NCBI GenBank assembly: GCA_000231825.2
Contig: JH720294.1
Coordinates: 2,822,450-2,886,449, forward strand
Reading direction: 5' to 3'
Source: Tetrahymena elliotti 4EA
Lineage: Eukaryota > Ciliophora > Oligohymenophorea > Hymenostomatida > Tetrahymenidae
Length of the DNA stretch: 64,000 nt
The notes under the pieces were generated by a model. The model made no database searches. It was given only the letters and a program-made list of their open reading frames with translations, and was not told where the DNA came from. Shown piece after piece: positions 48,540 through 61,061 of the stretch (position 1 is its first letter; every line of letters starts with the position of its first letter). The translations under genes and the position numbers were made by a program.

Positions 48540-49523
48540 TCAAACATTATCAAGGTCAGCAGGAATAGAGAAAGCCTTTTCGACTTCTTCATCATCCATG
48601 GGAGTTAATTTTTATATGTAAGATTTTAAAGAGAATAAGTTATCAGTCCATAAATTAACTTTTGTTTTAAGCTCTTCAGTTTATTCCTCTTTATTTTTAA
48701 TAAAATAGAAATGATGAGTATTAGATTATAATTGATTTTCAATCCTAGTTTACCTAATTGTTTGAGTCTTTCAGGGTCATATTTCTTGTATTTTTCTAAA
48801 TCCTTTTCCTTCTTTTTTAAAGTTTCTTGCAATTCCTTTAGTTTGCTTAATTGTTCTGTTCGATCATCCTTTTAATTTTATATATTAATAAATATTTATA
48901 CTTCATTTTTCAATGTTATTTACACTTGGCTCTTTATCTATCACACATTTTTCCAGTTCATCCTCTAATTCTACCTTTTTCTAATCACAATCTTTCATTT
49001 TTTGCTCTGATTCTGCTAATCTTAATTTTAACTATTTAAAATGATTGGTTATTCAAACAATCTCCTTAGACATTATAAATAAAAATGCAAATTTAGTTTA
49101 CTATGGAGTAAGTTTGTGAAGGAAGAGACCAGTAAAAGTTAGCGGAACCAATTTTATCAGAATCAACAAGGCCATCAGCAATTAAACTCATCAAAACATC
49201 CTTAACAGTAGGAAGAACTATATAATTAAATCAAAAGTTAGAAATTTCATGATTGCTTTAATATCTTAAAAGAAAGCAATTTAAGTAAATAAAATAATTA
49301 CCAATGCCTGCCTTAGTAGAGAACTTTTCAATTTCCTTCAAGTTGTAAACTTATTGCTTTAAAATAAAAAAACTAAGTAAATAATCTTGCTACAAAAAAG
49401 GGGATATTTAATAAAACTGAAGGAAATGAGATGATAATTTGAACAAAATACTGTATCATGGAAAACATGGAGCATTTTTTCTCTTTTTTGCTCAAGTGTT
49501 AAGGGTTTAGTTCTTTTAGCCAT
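48540..49523 (-). CDS. MND1: MND1, meiotic recombination protein, 204 aa
   Basis: Six exons (49523-49452, 49356-49302, 49217-49102, 49031-48924, 48868-48754, 48688-48540), five introns of 55-95 nt, sum 205 codons, the same length as animal MND1. The N-terminal winged helix starts AKRTKPLTLEQKREKMLHVFHDT, continues VYNLKEIEKFSTKAGI and VKDVLMSLIADGLVDSDKIG, and has the family signature NFYWSLPSQT. A coiled coil (LAESEQKMKDCDQKKVELEDEL) follows, then YDPERLKQL and the C-terminal WTDNLFSLKSYI..FSIPADLDNV. MND1 pairs with HOP2 and stimulates Dmc1/Rad51 strand invasion in meiosis. Expression is therefore expected to be conjugation-specific. It is divergent from the CCDC112-like gene; the start at 49523 is the only one that fits the family. 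Confidence 0.95.
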
Positions 49524-50813
49524 TTTAGAAAATATTTTAGGTTTTGTTTATGAATGAATGATTGTTTTGTTTTATAAAAGTTATTTAGATTATTTTTTGT
49601 AATATAATAATTTAATTTTTGCAGAAAATTGTATCTATTGTACTTAAATTCAAACACAATCTATATTGGCGTATTTTAGCGCTCTTTTAAAATAGTGATA
49701 TTTTATCAGATTTTTTTTTCAAAAATTGACTATAATCAACCATTTTTCATCTTATAAATTATATTTTATTAGGTTTTTATTTTTATTTTACAAAGTCAAT
49801 ATCAAAAAAAGTCAATAATTATTTTATTTTTGCAAATCTTCTTTTACAAATCCAAATAAAAATATTATTTTACCACAAATTATTTTTTATTTTAATTTTT
49901 GTCATATTTTAATTAACAAATTTTTTTATTTTCTTAGCATAAAAATTAATTTTCATTTCTGCTTTTTTAGAATTTAGTAAAATTAAAAACAAACTATCAA
50001 GTTTAGTTAATATTAAACTAAATATATTAAAAGTATTTATTAACTTTTTAGGGATTAAATTCTTAAAATCTATTTAAATTAATTTTGATCAATTTATTAG
50101 AAATATAATTTTTAATGTTTATTTTTATTTTATTGAAAATAAATTTCTATTCTAGATGATAGATATTAAATATGGTATAATTTTTATTGGATTGAAATTA
50201 CTTTTAGAAAATAATTTTACTGCAAGAATTAATTGGATAAAGCAAAATTAGAAATGAATAAGAATAGGATTATTAGTTACTTTTGAGCCAACTAAAGACA
50301 TAGAGATATTTTCTCTAACGAGGTTCTTCCATTCGCAGACATAAAGGCTTGAGAGTATACATTTTCTTCTGATTTGATTATTAAAAATATTGATATATTT
50401 AAAAAAGATTTTAAATTTATTCAAGAAAATGATGTTATTTTTATAAATAATTACGATGATTGATAATATTTAAAATGATTAAATTTTACTTTGTTTTCTA
50501 TAGAAATAAATTTCAAATATTTGTTTGATAATTTAATAATTGAAAATGCAATATTGGATTGATTAGATATGTTAATTTTTATAGATATTTAAAAATAATA
50601 ATTAAGAATTTTTTTAAATGTAAAATTTTTAAAGAATGGTTGTTTTTAGTATTTGTTAGATTTATAAAGTATTAATTAGCATTCATTTAAGATAAACTGG
50701 TTGTTTTTTAACTTAAAAAAAAACACTTAATTAATTAATCAACTAAATTAAACTCTTAGATAATATTTTTGAAATTTTGATAATTTCATAAAAAAAAGTG
50801 ATATTTATTAAAG
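49524..50813. other. Intergenic between divergent genes, contains a G+C-rich island
   Basis: Mostly A+T-rich, promoter side of MND1 and of the CCDC112-like gene. The exception is a complex, relatively G+C-rich island at 50283-50362, listed separately. Confidence 0.6.
50283..50362. ncRNA. Candidate small structured RNA (unclassified)
   Basis: About 80 bases of non-repetitive, G+C-richer sequence in an otherwise simple spacer. On the plus strand UUGAGCC near the left end can pair with GGCUUGA near the right end, and UAGAGA...UCUCUA inside forms a hairpin. A trailing ACA follows the outer stem by a few bases (guauACA), as in H/ACA RNAs, but no second hairpin or H box is clear. Strand and class are unproven; it could be only a spacer island. 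Confidence 0.3.
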
Positions 50814-53266
50814 ATGAGTAATGACGATAAAACTCATGTTAAAGGAAGGTCTTATTTAAAGGAAACAATTAGAAATTATTAGGTGAATAGTGAGGATTAA
50901 GAATTAGATAATTAAAATGAAGATTTAAAGAATAACCAAGGAGATGAAGATGAAGAAGAAGTTTAAGAAAATGAAGATATTACAGGTTTAATTTATTAGC
51001 TTAAATACATTATTATAAATTAATTTTTTTGGATAGATGTCTAGGAATGGAGAGAAATCTACAATTAAATCAGACATGAATTATTTGACCTTAGCTAGAT
51101 CAATGTTTTAAAGCTTTTAGCATTAAATAAAACTACAAAGTTGAAGCATAAAATTATTATGATGAGTAGCGAGGAAGATGAAAATAATTATGATAGATCT
51201 AGAGAGAGAGAACTTATTTTCAAGAAAATCAAAGCTTTGAAAGTAGAATTAAGAATCTATAAAGAAAATAAACGCAGTAAAAAAATGAGACCTGAGCAAT
51301 TACAGGAGTAGATTGAGGTGCTTGAAAAGAAATTTGATGATTTAAAGTTAGAGTAAATGGAAATTTTTAATTCGATGGAAGCAGAAAAAGCACAAATTGA
51401 GGAATACCTTAAGAAAATAGATAGAAAAGTTAATGATTTGAGTGACTCTGGTGAGGATTCAGGTGATGAATAAGAAAATAATTAATTTAAAAGGAACAAA
51501 AATCAAAAGGATGGAGATGAATTAGATCAAAAGGGAAAGAAAAAAAGTGAATCAATCAAGCTAGCAAAAATGCTTAAATAAAATTCATAAGTGAATTTGT
51601 ATGAAGTGAATGAAGTTGCAGAAGAATATCAAGATGGAAATGAAGTAATTCATTCATATTCTTCTAATTTCTTATCTAAATAATTAGAAAATTTATATTT
51701 GTTTTATATAAATAGTCAGTTTTAACAAAAAATGGGGGAGTTTAATCGTTCCCTAAAAGTTAGTATACTCAAAATAGGTTAGATAGTAATATTTATCAGA
51801 CAAATTTATAATTATTATTGCATACTGATGAAGACGAGGAAGAGGAGTACAGAGATATTTTATAATAAGTTGGAGTTAATTATGGTGAAGAGGATTAGCA
51901 ATAAGAAGAGCAGTTTGTTATTGAGCAAAAAATTGAAAATAAACTTAAAAAGAATAACTAAATTGAGAATAAAAAGAACTCATAAACCTAAAATAATAGT
52001 ATTAGTAATAAAGAGAATATTGCAAGAGAGTTTAATCGAGAAATGCAATCTTCTTAGAGTAGAAATAGCTTTTCTGATTAGAACAATAAATTTGATTAAA
52101 AAGAGACAGGTTACGACTCTGGAAATGAAGAAGATCAAAGAAATTAAGATGAAGATGATTATGATCCTGATGAGGATATTATGAGGGATGAATTAAATTT
52201 TGCATTGTAGTAAGGAAAAAAGTAAAAAAAAGTGAATGAATAAGAATAAAGTGATATTAGGGATATTCAAAATCAAATTGAAGATATGGAAAATGATCTT
52301 TCAGATTTGAAAGTCACTATTGATAAAATTTCATAACAAATGAAGAATTTGGGAGATAAAAATTTAGGTTGGCTTTAGGAGGATCATTAGGATTTTCTGA
52401 AAGTTAAAATAAAACATAAAAACGATATAAATAATCCTAAATTTGTAGAAGAATGTGTTAATGTTATACCTGTTCATGATAAAGAAGAAATACAAGAACA
52501 TATTTAGCTCTACTAGAAATATTCTGCTTTAGATTAAGAAAAGAAAGACATTCTCAAGAGATATAAATACATTAAGGATTAAAAAACATAATTAGAAGAG
52601 GACTTAAAGTCAAAAAAAATCAAAATATAAGAGGAAGTTCTCATTTAGAAAAAATTAAAAAAGACAAAAGAATAAATTATGGAAGAGCGTCTTAAGCAGA
52701 AGGATAAGATCATGATTTGGAAGCAGAATAAGCTAAGTTATAAGGACAGTATTGTCTAGTAAGAGTTAGAAGAAAAGAGAGTATTCTAAACTATTGATAA
52801 AGAGAAAAGAATAAGAGAGGATAAATTCAGAGAAGAAAGAAAGCAACTCATAAAATAATATTAAGAATAGAAAGAATTAGAAAGAAAAAAATTAAAAGAA
52901 ATGGAAGAATTAAAAGAAAAAGAAAAAGTTAAGAAAAAAGTATCTCTAACTGAAATAACAAGAATCAAAGCTAAGGAAGAGTAAATGGTCAGAAAGAAAC
53001 AGATCAGAGTTCTGGAAAAGAAAATTTAAACAAAAGAAGAATCTATTGATATTTAGCGTATCTAATCAATTAATAAAGAAAAATTTTCATACATAGAAAA
53101 TCGTCTACTTGAGTAAACAAAAGCTGCAGAAAGGAGAATCACTCAAAAGTATGATAGCCAAGGTAAAATAGATAGATTTGGTCCTTCTGCAGAGTCGTTT
53201 GCAGGAAATCCTCTTGGAATAGGTGGAAGATTAAAAGTTCCTTAATGGAGATCAAATAACGTTTGA
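50814..53266 (+). CDS. CCDC112: CCDC112 homologue, coiled-coil protein, 776 aa
   Basis: Three exons (50814-50985, 51037-51644, 51716-53266), introns 51 and 71 nt, sum 777 codons. The N-terminal third is acidic with coiled coils (FKKIKALKVELRIYKENKR, EQIEVLEKKFDDLKLEQME). The region LQEDHQDFLKVKIKHKN, KFVEECVNVIPVHDKEEIQEH and YQKYSALDQEKKDIL aligns with the human CCDC112 segment around DHQNFVKVRNKHKG and WYQKFLALEERKK. A long basic coiled coil follows, and the C terminus GIGGRLKVPQWRSNNV matches the CCDC112 ending (P-x-W-R). Human CCDC112 associates with centriolar satellites/cilia; the same role here is inferred. An alternative reading across 51716-52180 in another frame is a shadow. The acidic region 50900-51000 and 51820-52190 is low complexity. 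Confidence 0.85.
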
Positions 53267-54571
53267 ATCCAATTTATACTTGAAATGCTTTCCATAAATA
53301 AATAAATATAAATAACTACTTCTTTTGTGTCTATGTTAATAATTTCATATTAAATTTTTAACTGAGACATGAAATAAAATAGATAAATATTACCAAAAAA
53401 AGCTTAAATTTGACTATTTATAATTATCTATTTTTTTTTTTCTTTTGTAAAAAGATACCTATTTTTATTTAATTCATGCATTCTTTTATTTTTCTCACTT
53501 CTACTCCAATTATTTTCTCAAATATTTTTGCTTTTATCAAAATTTTTCAAAATTGTAGAATCAGAAAGGCATTTCACAAAATAAAAAATCCAAAATGTTT
53601 ATGCAAACAGAATCATTTTCATATTTAAATAAAAAGGATTTTGTTTCAATAAAACATTGTAGAAGAAAAATTGAATTGATTTCCTTTTTATTTTAAAATA
53701 ACTGTATTATGTGAATTAATAAAAATTTTTAATTTGAGTTATTGATTATTCTGATTAAATCGATTTTTGCTTTTGAAACGAATTATTTATTTTAAATACA
53801 AATTTAAAGTTTTTTTGAAATTAACTTTCGTTAGCTAAAAAAGAATGTAAATTTTTATTAATTAAAATAAGCTTCGCATATCTTTAAAATATTTTTTTTT
53901 GATGAAATGAGTGGATAGGAAATAGAATTAAAGATGGTTATGAAAATTAAAAATAATACTAACTGAATAGACAGACAACGTAGAGTTAGTTCCTTAATCT
54001 AGGAAATTCAAGAGAACAAAAATAGAAAAGGAATTGACTCAATAAGAATACTGATGTGATTTTATTGTAAATTTTTATAAAAATAAAATTTTGCTTTGTT
54101 TGAGCTTATTTTCACTAACTATCTAACTAACTACTTGGAGAATTGGGTCACAATCTATTATCAATGGCAAAATGAATAATGAATGTATCTATGAATATAT
54201 GATTGTATATATGTATGATATGTTTGTTTATTTATTTATTGATTTACTTGCTTTTTAGTTTATTTGCTTGCTTGCTTGCTTATTTTTTTGTTTGGTTGCT
54301 TGCTTGCTTTATATGCATCTCGCTACTTTCTGAAATATATTTCTGAGATATTTTTTTTTATAAGAAAAGGGTCTTTTGTTTTGATATAATAATTTTCTTA
54401 AAAAAACTAGGATTTGAATTAATTCAAAAAACTATCAAAAAGAATAGAGAAAAAGTCTTTAAAAAAAAGAAGTCTTTTCATACCATAAAGTGTGGTGATA
54501 GATAAAAAGCATTAGATAACTAGTGAAAACAATAAAAAAAGGAAAGAAGAAAAGAGAATAAAGAAGAAGAA
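53267..54571. other. Intergenic with TTGC tetranucleotide repeats
   Basis: A+T-rich upstream region of the PP2C gene. Simple repeats (TTGC)n/(TTTA)n cluster at 54226-54310. The last ~100 bases before 54572 are purine-rich, typical of a leader here. No gene seen. Confidence 0.6.
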
Positions 54572-55441
54572 ATGGGAAGTTATTTATCTTAGCCTGTGAA
54601 AACAAAGGAAGTTGTTGAAGATTAAAATCAAAAGTACTAATACGCCTCAGTATCTATGCAAGGATGGAGAACAAGTATGGAAGACGCTCACATTAATTCT
54701 TTAGATATTGATAGTAAAGGTACTGCTCTTTTTGGTGTCTTTGATGGTCATGGTGGTAAAGAAGTCGCCTTGTACGTAGCTAAGAGATTCGAGACTGAAT
54801 TGGTCAATAGTTAAGCATATAAAAATGGTAAATATGTAGAAGCTCTAGAACAGACCTTCTTAAAAATGGATGATCTTATTAGATCTGATTCCACAGAAAT
54901 AGATAACCCTAATGCAGGCTGCACTGCCAACGTTGTTTTGATTGCAAATAATAAAATTTACTGTGCTAACTGTGGTGATTCTCGTGCAATAGCTTCAGTT
55001 AAAGGTACAGCAGTTGCTTTAAGTGAAGATCATAAACCTGATGACGATAAAGAAAAAAGGCGTATTAACAACGCTGGTGGTGAAGTTTTCTAAGGTAGAG
55101 TCAATGGAAACCTCAATCTCTCTAGAGCATTAGGTGATTTAGAATATAAAGTAAATGAAAAGGACTCCAAAAATAATGATCCCAAAGATTTTATTATTAC
55201 TGCTTTCCCTGATGTTACTGATAGACCATTAAATGAAGATATTGATTTAATTATCCTTGGTTGCGATGGTATTTGGGAATGTCGCTCCAACTAAGCAATT
55301 GTCGACACCTTCAAAAATAAAAATGGAAACTTGAGAGAATAATGTGAGACATTCCTTGACCAAATCTTAGCTACTACAACTGCTGGATAAACTAGTGGTC
55401 TTGATAATATGAGTATTATTGTTGTTAGAGTAAATCATTGA
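54572..55441 (+). CDS. PP2C-type protein phosphatase (PPM family), 289 aa
   Basis: Single exon, 290 codons. The N terminus MGSYLSQP fits N-myristoylation. Eleven-motif PP2C core: [19 protein letters not shown] (metal-binding Asp-Gly), [78 protein letters not shown] and [10 protein letters not shown] near the end. All metal-coordinating Asp residues are present, so a Mn/Mg-dependent Ser/Thr phosphatase is expected. Length is that of a minimal PP2C with almost no extra domains. GCTA replaces the commoner GSTA, as seen in other protist enzymes. The target is unknown; membrane attachment through myristate is inferred. Confidence 0.95.
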
Positions 55442-58400
55442 AGTAAACAATTTATTTTATTTTATTATTCATTCTATTCTTCGATTGGTTGATTTATTGG
55501 CTCTTTTTGGCTTCTTCATCTTAATGCGGCAGGGAGCTATCTATTAGCAAACAAGCAAATAGCCTAGCTAGTTAAGTAAGTAAGCAAGCAAGTAAGTAAG
55601 CAATAAAACAAAAATTAATCAATCGATCGATCTAGCTATAAAAAATAACTAATAAAATAAAAATAAATAAAAATAAAGGTTTCTTTTCTGGTTTCAATTA
55701 GTAAGTAAGTAGAGAGGTATGTATGTATGTATGCATGAGTCTCTAAACATGAATGAATATTTAAACTTCAGTTATTAGCCTATATAAAATTTGTTTGTTT
55801 GCCTATATATCAATCAATCAATATTTGTTAAAATATAAGTGTCCACATTGATGTTTTTTAGAATAATAGCATTCACTGAATTACTCATCTGATTTATTAA
55901 TTTTTCTTTCACCCAATTCAAGCATTTATTTACTCTATTTCATTATCAGCTAAATTTTTGTAAAACGAGGGAAATGCATTTACTTTTTATTTTCCTAAAT
56001 AACTCAATTTCTCTCCAACTATCTAAATATCTAACTAAATACCAAAGTTGTTGCCTACTTTTCTAATTTTTAATGTAATTGGTTTTTTTTGTGAGGATCA
56101 AAATCATCTAAATTTTAATAAAAGATTTGTTACTTCAAATAAAAATCACAAAATTAAAATCTAAGGCAAAAAATAAAATCTTTCTTTATCATCAAAATAA
56201 AAAATCCTTTGCTTAAAAATTTTTGAGATTTCTGAATATTAAAAGATTATTTCAAATCCAAGATATTTTCCCTCCTTTAATTTAATGTTAACTCCAGTCT
56301 TCTTCAGTAAATCAATTTAATATTCTAAAAGCAAAAGATCTAAATATTAATTTCATCTTAAATTTGACACGTTATCAGATTGAAAATTTTAAATTCTAAA
56401 TAATATCAATATCACTCAGATAAAAGAGAAATATTCTAATATCCTTCTACAGAAGCTGTTAAAAATAAATAGTTGTTACAATATTTCAAAATTCTCAGAT
56501 TTTTTGTCTTTTAATTAGATATTATAAAAATATTAATTTCTTTTGTAAGCTGTCCTAAATATTATTTATTTTTCTAATCAATCATTTTTTTATTCAAATT
56601 ATGTATGATTTAAAAAAAATAATTGAAATTAACCAATATTTAGAATGTAAACGATCTCAGCATTTTCAATTCTTATTTATAAAAATAATTGATGAACATT
56701 TCTTTACTAGAAATAAACAATTTAAAAAAATATAAAAACTCCCTTTCACATTGATAAAATTTGAAATAAATGATATTAATTTTATTAATAAAGTTTTTCA
56801 TCAGTAGAAATAGATGGAAAAAAAAAGTACTAAAATAACTCCTTAAGTAAATCAAATTAAAAAAATTTATTTAACAAAAAATTTTGAGTGTTAAATGAGG
56901 ATTAATTATTTTGAAATAAAAAACTCATTCATTAATAGTCAAAGCAAAGATTAAATTAAAGACTCTTTTATTAAAATTTAAAAAGAATAAAAAAATGTAT
57001 TAAGTAAATAGAACTTTTTGAAAAACAATATCTAAAATAGCATGAAAAATTAAATTAAAAGTGCAACCAACCATAAATCTATTTTAAATCAATTTGAAAA
57101 GTAATTCATATAATTTATACTTCTTTTATACCTCTTTAAACATAAAAATAAATTGTCAACTTTTAATAAAAAGGATTAAAGGGTTATTAAAAATATTCAA
57201 TAAAAACTAATTTAATAAATGAGTGATAACAAATAATTAGTAAAAATTAATAGCAAATAGAGCTGATTTAATAAAATTACCTACAATTTTAAAATGTTTT
57301 GTCTTCTAAATTATTTGTTAATAAAATAGAAGCTATGTATTTTTCTCATTTTTATTAATAATTTTAATAAAATATAGTCTATTCTCTTCATTTATATTAA
57401 TAATGTTACCTTTAATAATTACAAAAAGAGCCAAAATTTGAAGATAAAAACTTGCATTAAATATATTCATATTAAGTGATCATAAATAATATCTGTAAAT
57501 AAATTAGATAGCTATTATCATTGTTGATTGTACTTAAAAAACTATAAATTTCTTCTGTTTTATGCTATTTAACTAATTTAAATATGAGTTGTTTAATGTA
57601 TTATTCTATCAAAACTAAAAGCTTTATAATTTATTTAATTATGGTTTTTGAAGAAAAGGTTTTACTTTTGCAAGTAGAAAGGTTACTCAATAATTATGAC
57701 TTTTTTTGTTAAAATCAATATTGTAAGATATTAAATTATTATTTAGTTCTTTTAATTGTCAAATTTTATTAAAAAATTAAAAACTTAATTTCAAAAAAAC
57801 AGCTTGAGATACGAAATTATCATAAAAAAATCATCAAATTTTATTTCATATTCTATGTTCTTTACGTTAAATTAAAATAATCTTATTAATTTACTTTAGT
57901 CTCTAATATTTCAATTTCGAATTAAAATATTTACCTCTTTTAAATTTAACAAAAATACCTTCAACTTAGTCAGTTAATTATCCATTCATTAAGTGAATAT
58001 TTTTATAAACAAGCATGTTTCACTTAAATTATTACATTTTTATATTTAAAGAAACTTAATTTTCTAGAAATTATTTTGTTTATTTTTTTTTCTATATTTT
58101 GTTTTTGAAAATCAAAAATAAATTGAAAATTTGATTGAGTGATTTAATCTAACAGATATTTTTTATTTAAATATGAAAACATCTATTAATTGGTTGTATT
58201 TATCTTTGAATTCTAAACAAATAGATCATTTTTAAAATAATTTTTTTCAAATTTAAATAATTAATTCATTTTAAATATTTTAAATATTGAAGTAAGAAAT
58301 ATAAAAATAATTTAATCCCTGAAGAAATAATCTTATCCTATTGATAAAAGGCAAAAACCATGCATGTTTTACTTGTTTATTTATTTATGTATTTGTTTAT

Positions 58401-58725
58401 GCATTTGGTCCTTTTTGGTTGATTTAGACTAGTAATTAATAAGCAGTAAAAGATGAATAAAAATGAATGATTGGAACTGATAAAGAATGAAAATAAATGA
58501 GAAAATGAAGATGAAGAGAGAGAAATTATGAAAAGTAAAAGAAATGAAAAATAAGATGGAAGAAAGAAGAAAGAAGAAGAAAAAGTTAATACAAAAAATA
58601 ATAAAATAAAATAAAGGGCGAGAAGAAGGGAAAAGATAATACATAAAATATCTAATAATTTAGAAGAAAAGAATAAAAAAAAGTTAAAATTTTTTTTAAA
58701 AGAAGAAGAGATATTTTATTAAAAA
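55442..58725. other. Intergenic, 3.3 kb, simple repeats only
   Basis: A+T-rich. Simple repeats: a (GTAA/GCAA)n tract at 55570-55605 and (GTAT)n at 55716-55736. From 58440 to 58640 the sequence is a purine-rich GAA/AGA leader-like stretch preceding the next gene. No protein-like frame under the ciliate code, no RNA signature. Confidence 0.6.
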
Positions 58726-59045
58726 TGGTCAGATTGGAAAAGATTTTGTGGGAACAATTAGTCAACATTAAGGCTTTCTCTAGATAAAGAGTTATTGGTG
58801 CTCCTAGCAAGTGGTATAATGAAAACAGAGCTGAATGGTTCAAGGTTGCTCAACACAACGCTTTCAACACTGGTTTTTCTGGAGTCATTTTGAGAGCTCT
58901 CGATCCCATCCTCGCCAAATTCATTTACAGATGGAGACTCGATATTGCTCACCAAAGAGGTCTCACTCTTGAAGACTCTCACCTTTTCATGGACAGAGAA
59001 CTCAGAAGATGTTATTTCTTTGAAACTGTTGCCAGATAAAAGTGA
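58726..59045 (+). CDS. Small basic protein, ~105 aa, start frame unresolved
   Basis: From about 58732 one frame gives a convincing protein: KILWEQLVNIKAFSRQ, APSKWYNENRAEWFKVAQHN, ILAKFIYRWRLDIAHQRGL and FMDRELRRCYFFETVARQK, stop TGA at 59043. Codon use is G+C-rich (GTC, AAC, CTC, AAG), typical of highly expressed genes. The nearest ATG (58726) is one base out of frame: ATG GTC AGA TTG GAA then needs one more A. Either the assembly lacks a base, or an upstream exon is spliced to the AG at 58733 (tggtCAG). I favour the missing base, because the bases after the ATG already read as a normal N terminus. The family is unknown; a mitochondrial protein is possible. Confidence 0.7.
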
Positions 59046-59479
59046 TTATCCATTTTATTTATTAGAAATTGAAGTATCTAATTATATCTCATGATACAAA
59101 TCCAAACAAACTACCTCCTTCATTCATATCTTTACCTTCATAAAAGCAAATAAATTATCAAACAAAAATATACATTAAGAAAATCAACTAAATAAATTAA
59201 TTAAGAAACAAAGCCAAATAGGATTTAAGATTAAATTTCTTTATTAATATAAAAGCAATTTTTTTTCTCTTCCCTTCTTTTGTAAACGAATAGGGAGCTT
59301 TTTATACAATAACAAGCAATCAAGTTAAATTAAAAGCTAGGCATTATAAAAAAGACCACTTTGAGATATTTGGTCCGTTTATTTTACATATTTTAGGTAT
59401 AAATTCAGAGCTTTAGCAAATATGATTGTAAATTTCAATCAATCAAATATTAGATTTTCAGAAAACAAGATGACATTCC
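59046..59479. other. Intergenic, no gene seen
   Basis: A+T-rich 3' flank of the small basic-protein gene. Confidence 0.5.
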
Positions 59480-59701
59480 ATGGAGTCAAATAATTTGAAT
59501 TTTATGAAGCGAAGAGCTTCAAAAAGCAATATTTCTCCTCAAAATATGTATGATAGCAATCAAAATTAGGAAAATCAAATCTTGAAACGTGCAAATAAAT
59601 TTTCTTAGCTCAGACAATTCCTAATCGAAAACCAATTAACTGTTTCCAGATATTTTAAATTAAAAGTAGGATCATTTCAAAAAAGTCAGCAACTCCAATG
59701 A
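59480..59701 (+). CDS. Possible small or spliced gene of unknown function
   Basis: A 74-codon frame, MESNNLNFMKRRASKSNISP then QILKRANKFSQLRQFLIENQ, ends at TGA 59699. It may instead splice at GTAGGA (59668) to an acceptor near 59726 (CTAG), where the same frame continues HLEYGNQQFKLELLIKQINKQ..EKNILHKQNNKDYLRAML, coiled-coil-like, and stays open to about 60240. A protein-like mix of residues supports a gene; the gene's end and even its reality are uncertain. Confidence 0.35.
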
Positions 59702-60416
59702 CCAATCATAAATTTAACTAGCATCTAGAATATGGAAATCAGCAGTTCAAATTAGAATTACTGATAAAGCAAATAAATAAATAGCAAACACAAAAACTGT
59801 TGAAACAAAATTGTTGCATTTCATAATTTGAAAAAAATATTCTGCATAAACAAAATAATAAAGATTATTTGCGAGCTATGTTAAATTTATTATCTAAATT
59901 TAAAAAGAAAACAAATCTTAATTTTTTTATTCAATTTTATATTTTTCTCATTTCCACTTTGCCATTCATTCAATCAATCAAATAATCATTAAATTACTAA
60001 CTCGCAAATGCCTCAATCCAAGCAAACCTAATATAAAATGAAATGACTAGCCAAAATGGAACTTTCTAAAAAACTGAATTTCTACAAATAAAAAATTGCC
60101 TCATCAGTCAGTACACAGAAAGTCTGTTACTTTTTAATGTATTAACAAATTTTTGCTTGCAAAGCCACATTAATTATTTTGATAAATTTTTCAATAAATT
60201 TTCAAATCAAAAAAGCTTTTTTATAATTTGAATTTAGTTGATTAAAAAAAGCAATTTGAGAATAAAAATGATTTTTTTTAATAGAAAAATGAATTTAAAA
60301 ATGAAAGGGAAGTTTGTTTGTTTGTTACAGAAATATCATGAATATAATTATAGTAATTAGAAAATAAATTTATTGATAATAACTTAAATAGCTTACACCC
60401 CTACACTGTCTTATTC
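59702..60416. other. Stretch upstream of the 214-aa gene
   Basis: A+T-rich; may hold further exon of the doubtful gene at 59480, and the leader of the gene at 60417. A TTTG repeat lies at 60312-60325. Confidence 0.4.
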
Positions 60417-61061
60417 ATGAAGAAGAGAAGAGCTAGATATTACAAGGTCGAAAGAGGTTTAAGAGGTTTCTACGTCCCTGATTGGGTTAGAAAGGAAGCT
60501 GAAGAAAGATAACTTTCCGACACTGTTGACAATATCTTCAACTGGGAAAATTTCATCTACAGAGAATATATGAGTGATATGACCCCTATTGGTAGATGGA
60601 CTTCCCTCTCCAAGATCACCCCCTTGGATATGTTCTAATACTATGGTCTCTTCAGAAACGAAGCTTGGGACAGATTCTTCTACAATGAAGCTTTCTACGA
60701 GTCCTTCTCTGAAAAGGAAAAGTAAGAAGCCAACGGTAACCCCTTCGGTAAATTCAACTTATAAACTGCTGACGGTAGAGCTCAATTCGAAAAGGAAGTT
60801 AACACCTTCATCGAAAGATATCCCTTCGCTGTTACCAAGCCTGGCCAAAAGTTCGACTTCACCAGATTCTACGCTCTTGAAGACTTAACTAACAAGAGAG
60901 ACACCTCTAAATACGACCCCGCTCTTCTTGAATCTGTCAAGAAGGAATTAAACAACGCTGCTGCTCTCCCCTCTGACAACGGTGCCAATAAGACCAAAAA
61001 GTCCAAGCCTATTCTCCCTGAATGGCTCTAACCCAAGTTTGGAAAGGCCTTCCAAGCTTGA
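60417..61061 (+). CDS. Highly expressed-type protein, 214 aa, unknown family
   Basis: Single exon of 215 codons from ATG 60417 to TGA 61059. Codon choice is strongly biased to AAG, GAA, TTC, AAC, ATC and CCC, unlike its surroundings and like ribosomal or mitochondrial genes of Tetrahymena. The protein begins MKKRRARYYKVERGLRGFY, rich in Arg/Lys/Tyr, continues DTVDNIFNWENFIYREYM, SKITPLDMFQYYGLFRNEAWDRFFYNEAFYESF, and ends with a Lys-rich loop and ILPEWLQPKFGKAFQA. Aromatic content is high and no membrane segment is seen. I do not recognise the family; a ciliate-specific subunit of a mitochondrial complex or ribosome would fit the codon bias and basic N terminus, but this is inference. A short frame at 60589 is a shadow. 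Confidence 0.85.

Noticed and set aside
51828..52184. 118-codon plus-strand ORF
   Set aside because: It is out of frame with the CCDC112-like gene, which is open through the same region with acidic, family-consistent sequence.
58652..58982. Two minus-strand ORFs of 63-74 codons
   Set aside because: They are antisense to the codon-biased small basic-protein gene, a common artefact of G+C-rich codon bias.
60589..60888. 99-codon plus-strand ORF
   Set aside because: Another frame of the strongly codon-biased 214-residue gene; its Ser/Pro-rich product is a shadow.
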